DNA from: an uncultured Lachnospiraceae bacterium
GTDB taxonomy: Bacteria > Bacillota > Clostridia > Lachnospirales > Lachnospiraceae
Length of the DNA stretch: 33,954 nt
Assembly (NCBI GenBank): GCA_951800145.1
Contig: CATOJE010000037.1
Span: 1-33,954, forward strand
Direction: 5' to 3'
In this document: piece by piece, positions 29,559 through 33,954 of the stretch
Numbering within the stretch: position 1 is the first letter of the stretch
Layout: each line of letters opens with the position of its first letter
Notes under the pieces: model-generated
What the model was told of the DNA's origin: nothing
What the model saw: the letters and a program-made list of their open reading frames with translations, nothing else
The model's database searches: none
Program-made: the position numbers and the translations under genes

Positions 29559-30794
29559 ATGGGAATGAATCAAACCCCCGCTGCCCAGCGGGTACACATC
29601 GGATTTTTCGGGAAGCGGAATGCAGGAAAATCCAGCCTGATTAACGCAGTAACCGGCCAGGACCTATCCGTGGTCTCCGAGCAGAAGGGAACCACCACCG
29701 ACCCGGTTTATAAATCCATGGAGCTGCTCCCCCTGGGCCCGGTGGTCATGATTGACACCCCGGGTATCGACGATGCCGGGGAGCTGGGAGAGCTGAGAGT
29801 AAAGAAAAGCCGCCAGGTGTTAAATAAAACCGATGCTGCAGTCCTGGTAATAGATGGGACGGAGGGCATATCCTGCGAGGAGCAGGAGCTGATCCGGCAG
29901 CTGGAGAAAAAGAACATCCCCTTTCTGGCAGTGTGCAATAAGGAGGATCAGACCAGAGCCCGGGAACGGGAAGCGCTCCGGTCCGGGCTTCTGTCTGCGG
30001 GGGTAGAAGAGGGGCACATCCTGTGGGCCAGCGCCAGGGAAGGGACGGGAATCTACCAGCTAAAGGAAGCCCTTGCCCGTCTGGCAGCACAGGAGGAGAA
30101 TGGCCGGCGCCTGGTGGGAGACCTGATTTCCCCAAAGGATCTGGTCGTCCTGGTCGTACCCATTGACAAGGCAGCGCCCAAGGGAAGGCTGATCCTCCCT
30201 CAGCAGCAGACCATACGGGATATATTAGATACAGGGGCAGCGGCAGTTGTGGTAAAGGATACAGAGCTGGAGGAGATCCTAGGGAGCCTTAGGAGGCCTC
30301 CCAGGATGGTGATCACAGACAGCCAGGTGTTCCGTCAAGTGGCCGAAGCTGTGCCGGGGGAGATTCCCCTTACCTCCTTCTCCATCCTCTTTGCCAGGTA
30401 TAAAGGAAATCTGTCCTCTGTGGTACAGGGGGTGACCGCCTTAGAGCAGCTGAAGGATGGAGACCGGATCCTGGTCAGCGAGGGCTGTACCCACCACCGG
30501 CAGTGCGGCGATATCGGAAGCGAAAAGCTGCCCCGCTGGATCCGTGAGTACACCGGGAAGGAGTTGGATTTCCACTTTACCTCAGGGACGGAGTTTCCGG
30601 AGGAGCTTAAACACTACCGCCTCATCGTCCACTGCGGCGGCTGCATGCTCAATGAGCGGGAGATGAAATACCGCCTGGGCCTTGCCTGGGATCAGCAGGT
30701 GCCGATGACCAATTATGGAATACTGATTGCTTACATTCGCGGGATATTAAAGCGGAGCGTGGAGATGTTTCCGGATATTGCGCAGATGCTTTAA
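29559..30794 (+). CDS. hydF: [FeFe]-hydrogenase maturation GTPase HydF
   Basis: A 411-residue scaffold protein that carries the diiron precursor to apo-hydrogenase. The N-terminal GTPase domain shows G1 GKRNAGKSS, a G2-region threonine (GTTTDP), G3 DTPGIDD and G4 NKED. The C-terminal part has the [4Fe-4S] ligands CTHHRQC and HCGGC (the CxH...HCxxC pattern). GGCGGAGGGG lies 7 bases before the ATG at 29559. It is cotranscribed with hydG. Length and motifs are normal. Confidence 0.95.
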   Translation: MGMNQTPAAQRVHIGFFGKRNAGKSSLINAVTGQDLSVVSEQKGTTTDPVYKSMELLPLGPVVMIDTPGIDDAGELGELRVKKSRQVLNKTDAAVLVIDGTEGISCEEQELIRQLEKKNIPFLAVCNKEDQTRAREREALRSGLLSAGVEEGHILWASAREGTGIYQLKEALARLAAQEENGRRLVGDLISPKDLVVLVVPIDKAAPKGRLILPQQQTIRDILDTGAAAVVVKDTELEEILGSLRRPPRMVITDSQVFRQVAEAVPGEIPLTSFSILFARYKGNLSSVVQGVTALEQLKDGDRILVSEGCTHHRQCGDIGSEKLPRWIREYTGKELDFHFTSGTEFPEELKHYRLIVHCGGCMLNEREMKYRLGLAWDQQVPMTNYGILIAYIRGILKRSVEMFPDIAQML

Positions 30795-31005
30795 TCTATT
30801 GATCAGCAAAGAACCAGTGATGTGAAAAAGCTGGAATGGGACGTGTATGATTTGGGAAACATGTAATATAGAACCGCCAGGCATTCGCCCAACTTGTATG
30901 CCAGCATGCCCGCTTGGCGTGCTGCCTGCGGAAATAATATGGGACGGGCATTGGAAAAGCAAAAAGGCCAATCAATCGTATACGCCAAAAAAAGGAGAAG
31001 ACTTC
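30795..31005. other. Intergenic region between hydF and the UMF1-type transporter gene
   Basis: No gene of its own is supported; the open frame running through it is an upstream extension of the transporter. A stem AGCATGCC (30903-30910) with GGCGTGCT (30916-30923), 8 pairs with one wobble and a 5-base loop, is visible without a T-run. I see no clear terminator for hydF or promoter for the next gene. Confidence 0.4.
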
Positions 31006-32247
31006 ATGGAAGATGGAAATGGAAGATTAACCCGGCAGGAGAAATGCTGGATACTTTATGATGTGGGGAATTCCGCCTTTATTCTGCTGGTATCCACCAT
31101 CATTCCCATCTACTTTAACAGTCTGGCGTCATCTGCCGGGCTGTCTGAGGTGGATTATCTGGCTTACTGGGGCTATGGAGCCTCCATATCCACGGTGATG
31201 GTAGCATTGATCGGGCCGGTATTGGGAACCATGGCAGACACAAAAGGCTTTAAAAAGCCTTCCTTTCTTGCCTGTGTGGCGCTGGGGGTGGCCGGCTGTG
31301 CCCTTTTGCCGGTTCCCGGTCACTGGCTGGCCTTTCTGGCTGTCTTTGTGCTGGCAAAGGTTGGATATAATGCCAGCCTGATCTTCTATGACTCCATGCT
31401 CACAGACATCACCACCCGTGAGCGTCTGGACTTCGTTTCCTCCTACGGCTATGCCTGGGGATACATCGGAAGCTGTATCCCCTTCGTGATTTCCCTGGCC
31501 CTTGTGCTGGCCCATGAACCCATAGGGCTTACCATGAAAATAGCCATCACCCTGGTATTCCTTCTCAATGGGACCTGGTGGGTGCTGATGACCATCCCCC
31601 TTCTGAAAACCTATAGACAAATCCACTATGTGGAGCGGCCGGACCATCCGGTGAAGGCCAGCTTCCAGCGGCTTTCCAAAACCCTTAAAGATATCCGGGG
31701 ACAGAAGCCCATCTTCCTGTACCTTCTGGCATTCTTTTTCTTCATCGACGGAGTTTACACCATTATCGAGATAGCCACCGCCTACGGCAGCGCCCTGGGG
31801 CTGGACTCCAGCCAGCTTTTGCTGGCCCTTTTGGCCACCCAGATAGTGGCCTTTCCCTGCGCCCTCCTCTTTGCCCGCTTTTCAAAAAAATACGAGACTG
31901 CCAGGCTGTTAAAGCTTTGCATCCTGGCCTACATCGGAATCGCACTCTTCGCCATCCAGCTGGATAAGCCCTGGGAATTCTGGCTGCTGGCCATCCTGGT
32001 GGGGATGTTTCAGGGAGCCATCCAGGCCCTGTCCCGCTCCTACTTCGCCCGGATCATCCCGGCAGAAAAATCCGGAGAATACTTCGGCATCTACGATATC
32101 TGCGGGAAAGGCGCCTCCTTCCTGGGAACCACCCTGGTAGGCCTGGTGGCCCAGGCTACCGGCGCGGCAAATGTGGGCGTGGCCATGCTGGCTGTGCTGT
32201 TTATCATCGGGTATGTGCTGTTTCGGAGGGCGGCGGACTTGCTGTAG
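31006..32247 (+). CDS. UMF1-family (Atg22-like) MFS transporter
   Basis: A 413-residue membrane protein with about 12 helices. The N-terminal block WILYDVGNSAFILLV, then IPIYFNSL, GPVLGTMAD and KKPSFLA are typical of the UMF1 family related to the yeast vacuolar effluxer Atg22. Late in the protein FQGAIQALSRSYFARIIP and SGEYFGIYDICGKGASFLG are also family blocks. The ATG at 31006 is chosen because AAAAGGAG precedes it; an ATG at 30847 would add 53 residues that do not resemble the family. Bacterial members are poorly characterised and the substrate is unknown. Confidence 0.88.
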   Translation: MEDGNGRLTRQEKCWILYDVGNSAFILLVSTIIPIYFNSLASSAGLSEVDYLAYWGYGASISTVMVALIGPVLGTMADTKGFKKPSFLACVALGVAGCALLPVPGHWLAFLAVFVLAKVGYNASLIFYDSMLTDITTRERLDFVSSYGYAWGYIGSCIPFVISLALVLAHEPIGLTMKIAITLVFLLNGTWWVLMTIPLLKTYRQIHYVERPDHPVKASFQRLSKTLKDIRGQKPIFLYLLAFFFFIDGVYTIIEIATAYGSALGLDSSQLLLALLATQIVAFPCALLFARFSKKYETARLLKLCILAYIGIALFAIQLDKPWEFWLLAILVGMFQGAIQALSRSYFARIIPAEKSGEYFGIYDICGKGASFLGTTLVGLVAQATGAANVGVAMLAVLFIIGYVLFRRAADLL

Positions 32248-32255
32248 GGTTTCAG

Positions 32256-32655
32256 ATGCGGCATTTTCTAAACGATGTAAGCAACATAAAGGGAGGGTTT
32301 ACTGTTGCGGTTCCAGATCTTCCAGGTTGTGTTAGCGAGGGCGACACACTGGCAGAAGCTATTCTTATGGGTATAGACGCTGCATCTGGATGGGGTTCTC
32401 GACGAACTGGAGGACGGAAAGCCCGCATCCCAAGCAAGCCCCTTAGAAAGCATTATTCCCGATCCTGGTGGTTTTGTAAGTATGCTGGTTTTGGATATGG
32501 ATGCCTATGCTGAAAAGTATGGTGAAAAAGCAGAAAGAAAAAACCTTACCATTCCTACATGGCTCAACACATTTGCCGAAAATAATCACATTGACTTCTC
32601 TTAGGTGTTACAGGAATCCTTAACCGCTCTCTACCATCAAAAACAGCACGCCTAA
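32256..32655 (+). pseudogene. HicB-family antitoxin remnant with several lesions
   Basis: The frame at 32256 encodes GGFTVAVPDLPGCVSEGDTL, the core of HicB antitoxins, followed by AEAILMGIDAASGW. One extra G in the run at 32392-32395 shifts the frame; removing it restores VLDELEDGKPASQ and DPGGFVSMLVLDMDAYAEKY through to NTFAENNHIDFS. A TAG at 32602-32604 then interrupts, where Gln is usual (CAG to TAG), and the same frame continues VLQESLTALYHQKQHA to TAA at 32653. The usual N terminus is also missing or shifted. No hicA toxin gene is visible beside it. Confidence 0.82.
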
Positions 32656-32659
32656 GCGA

Positions 32660-32932
32660 CTACCCCGATTTCATAAGCAGGCTAAACACCGCAAATAAGC
32701 CCACAAGCATTAAAGCAATTACGACAAGTGTCCTTTTCCCCGTATTCTCACGCCCAGCCCATTTACACAATTTAATAAAAATCCAAATACCGCCTGCCAA
32801 TATATCCCACGCGATAATGTTCAACCCCGTCACCATAAATTTAATATCGAAAAAGAACAAGACTGTAAGCACAGACATACTCGCTAATAGAATATACCAT
32901 GCTATTTTCAAAGATTTTTCTTTGTTCACCAC
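32660..32932 (-). CDS. Small membrane protein, hypothetical
   Basis: A 90-residue protein with three hydrophobic segments: about residues 8-27, 34-53 and 68-86. I do not recognise a family. It would start with GTG at 32932 (or the next GTG at 32929), about 8 bases after a GGGGG stretch. It lies between the hicB remnant and the lipoprotein gene, 12 bases downstream of the latter, so the two are probably cotranscribed. Confidence 0.55.
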   Translation of the reverse strand: MVNKEKSLKIAWYILLASMSVLTVLFFFDIKFMVTGLNIIAWDILAGGIWIFIKLCKWAGRENTGKRTLVVIALMLVGLFAVFSLLMKSG

Positions 32933-32944
32933 TGTTTTCCCCCG

Positions 32945-33745
32945 CTATTCAACTTCGCCGTGATAGTCCAAATCGCACCATTTATGCTGTGCCTGCCGCC
33001 ATGCTTCCTGACCTTCCGGTTCCTCGCCAGGCCAAGAAAACTCCTCGCGATAGACCTGTTGAAGTTCTCCATCAATCCTATCTTGCACACAGACAACGCT
33101 TGGTCCCTCCCATGAAGAGAACGACTCAACCCGCCGCACACATACCAGTTCCCCGTTCTCCCAACGGTGGAAAGTAGTGACACCATCGCCTGCTCCGCTA
33201 CTACGCGCCCAGCCAGTGATCACTTGCCGCTCCGGGTCAAATCCGGGCTGTGAAATCTCCACAAGAGGCGCACAGTATTGAAATTGACCTTGCGTCTCGT
33301 CCCACAGCCAGTAATGTCGATAATATGGTTGATTTCCTGCATGAAAGAGATACCCAAAATCTTGAAAGCCGTCAAAATTAACATCGACCACATGATGAAA
33401 CTCCGGCGCAACACCCATCATAAATTCTTCTGAAAATGTTTGAATAGGTTGTTCCATATCTGCTGGGTTCCAGACTGAAAATGTAATATCGCGGGTTCCA
33501 AATTCATCCTTGTATTCCATAGCTAACTCCGCAGTCACCAGCAGCGACCCAAGTTCGCCGCCAGTATCTACCAGAAAAGCATCGTGGGTATCGTCTATGG
33601 GTTGTTCCTCTAACAACTGCTGGGATGACTTTTGCGGCTGGGTAGTTTGCGATAAAGCATTATCTGTTTGGCAGGCGCAAAGCGTACAGCAAACAAAAGC
33701 CAAGGAAAATACTTGTAATGGTATCTTTAGATTTTTTATGTTCAT
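32945..33745 (-). CDS. Secreted lipoprotein, hypothetical, with an FG-GAP-like DVNFDGFQD motif
   Basis: A 266-residue lipoprotein. The signal peptide ends in the lipobox TLCAC, so the second Cys of the CAC segment would be lipidated. A Gln/Thr/Ser-rich linker follows. The mature part contains VVDVNFDGFQDFGYL, the calcium-loop type sequence seen in FG-GAP/VCBS and XAC2610-like proteins, followed by YYRHYWLWDETQGQFQYC. The ATG at 33745 has AGGAGGA 8 bases in front of it. Such proteins turn up often in accessory regions of gut Firmicutes; the function is unknown. Confidence 0.75.
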   Translation of the reverse strand: MNIKNLKIPLQVFSLAFVCCTLCACQTDNALSQTTQPQKSSQQLLEEQPIDDTHDAFLVDTGGELGSLLVTAELAMEYKDEFGTRDITFSVWNPADMEQPIQTFSEEFMMGVAPEFHHVVDVNFDGFQDFGYLFHAGNQPYYRHYWLWDETQGQFQYCAPLVEISQPGFDPERQVITGWARSSGAGDGVTTFHRWENGELVCVRRVESFSSWEGPSVVCVQDRIDGELQQVYREEFSWPGEEPEGQEAWRQAQHKWCDLDYHGEVE

Positions 33746-33887
33746 AGGCAATTTCCTCCTGCATTGTTTGTATTTAGTCTACCACATCTGCCGCCATTTT
33801 TCCACCCTCCGCTCCACATAAACCGCGCAAGTACAAGGAAACCACGCCTCCCATATTCGCGCCATGTATAGGGGAGCGCACAAACGG

Positions 33888-33951
33888 CAAGCAATTCGGG
33901 TGTGGCCACACCCGAAATTTTTGCTGGGCCGCAGGCCCGCAAAAATGCTTG
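33888..33951. repeat. Nested palindromes at the right edge, possible transfer-origin or element border
   Basis: Three layers: an outer CAAGCA (33888-33893) with TGCTTG (33946-33951); a perfect 22-base palindrome at 33895-33916 built on CGGGTGTGG/CCACACCCG; and a hairpin at 33917-33946 with ATTTTTGC/GCAAAAAT and GGGCC/GGCCC arms, one bulged T and a 3-base loop. Arrangements like this occur near mobilisation or integration functions, but no relaxase or integrase is inside the window. Confidence 0.7.
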
Positions 33952-33954
33952 TTG

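Noticed and set aside
30847..31005. N-terminal extension of the UMF1-type transporter
   Set aside because: The extra 53 residues are Cys/Pro-rich and unlike the family, while a strong ribosome binding site precedes the ATG at 31006.
33742..33942. 66-residue minus-strand frame at the right edge
   Set aside because: It overlaps the lipoprotein start and the palindromes, with odd composition; no support as a gene.

Overview
The window looks like chromosome from an anaerobic, moderately GC-rich Clostridia, most likely a Lachnospiraceae-type gut bacterium. The reasons are strong AGGAGG-type ribosome binding sites, sigma-A promoters (TTGACx-17-TATAAT), Gram-positive lipoprotein signals, meso-diaminopimelate dehydrogenase, [FeFe]-hydrogenase maturases, a GH2 beta-galactosidase with a GPH symporter, and BMP-type nucleoside uptake. 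The species assignment is an inference from gene content.

Layout. 1-481: non-coding, with a 35-bp tandem repeat. 563-5028: a two-gene lactose/beta-galactoside operon. 5106-5897: a UPF0251/NifX-like fusion ending in an intrinsic terminator. 6044-10890: an apparent operon of an orphan solute-binding lipoprotein, a methyl-accepting chemotaxis protein and a zinc-ribbon/LRR membrane protein. 11002-11988: ddh. 12017-13050 (minus): azlC-azlD. 13087-14641 (minus): an AT-richer island with an AlbA_2-type gene broken by an in-frame amber codon, plus the out-of-frame tail of a second gene.

15115-27334 is the most interesting part: eleven genes on one strand. They encode an unknown lipoprotein, a DeoR-type regulator, a class II aldolase, a purine nucleoside phosphorylase, a zinc alcohol dehydrogenase, an MtnA-type isomerase, a complete BMP/ATPase/two-permease nucleoside ABC importer and an MTA/SAH-type deaminase. 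Together they spell a route for 5'-methylthioadenosine and/or 5'-deoxyadenosine: import, deamination to the 6-oxopurine nucleoside, phosphorolysis, isomerisation to the ribulose-1-phosphate, aldol cleavage to DHAP plus an aldehyde, and aldehyde reduction. This is a deaminase-first, kinase-free version of the DHAP shunt. A CRP-like palindrome and two strong stem-loop regions lie inside the operon.

27397-27690 holds a near-consensus promoter, about 220 nt of structured RNA without a gene, an intrinsic terminator and a perfect 17-bp inverted repeat. 27724-30794 carries a TM1266-type protein, hydG and hydF. HydG is a radical-SAM enzyme that releases 5'-deoxyadenosine, so the neighbouring salvage operon could consume a by-product of hydrogenase maturation. 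A UMF1-type transporter follows. The right end (32256-33954) looks like decayed accessory DNA: a hicB-like pseudogene, a small membrane protein, a lipoprotein on the minus strand, and a nested set of palindromes at the very edge that may mark a mobile element.
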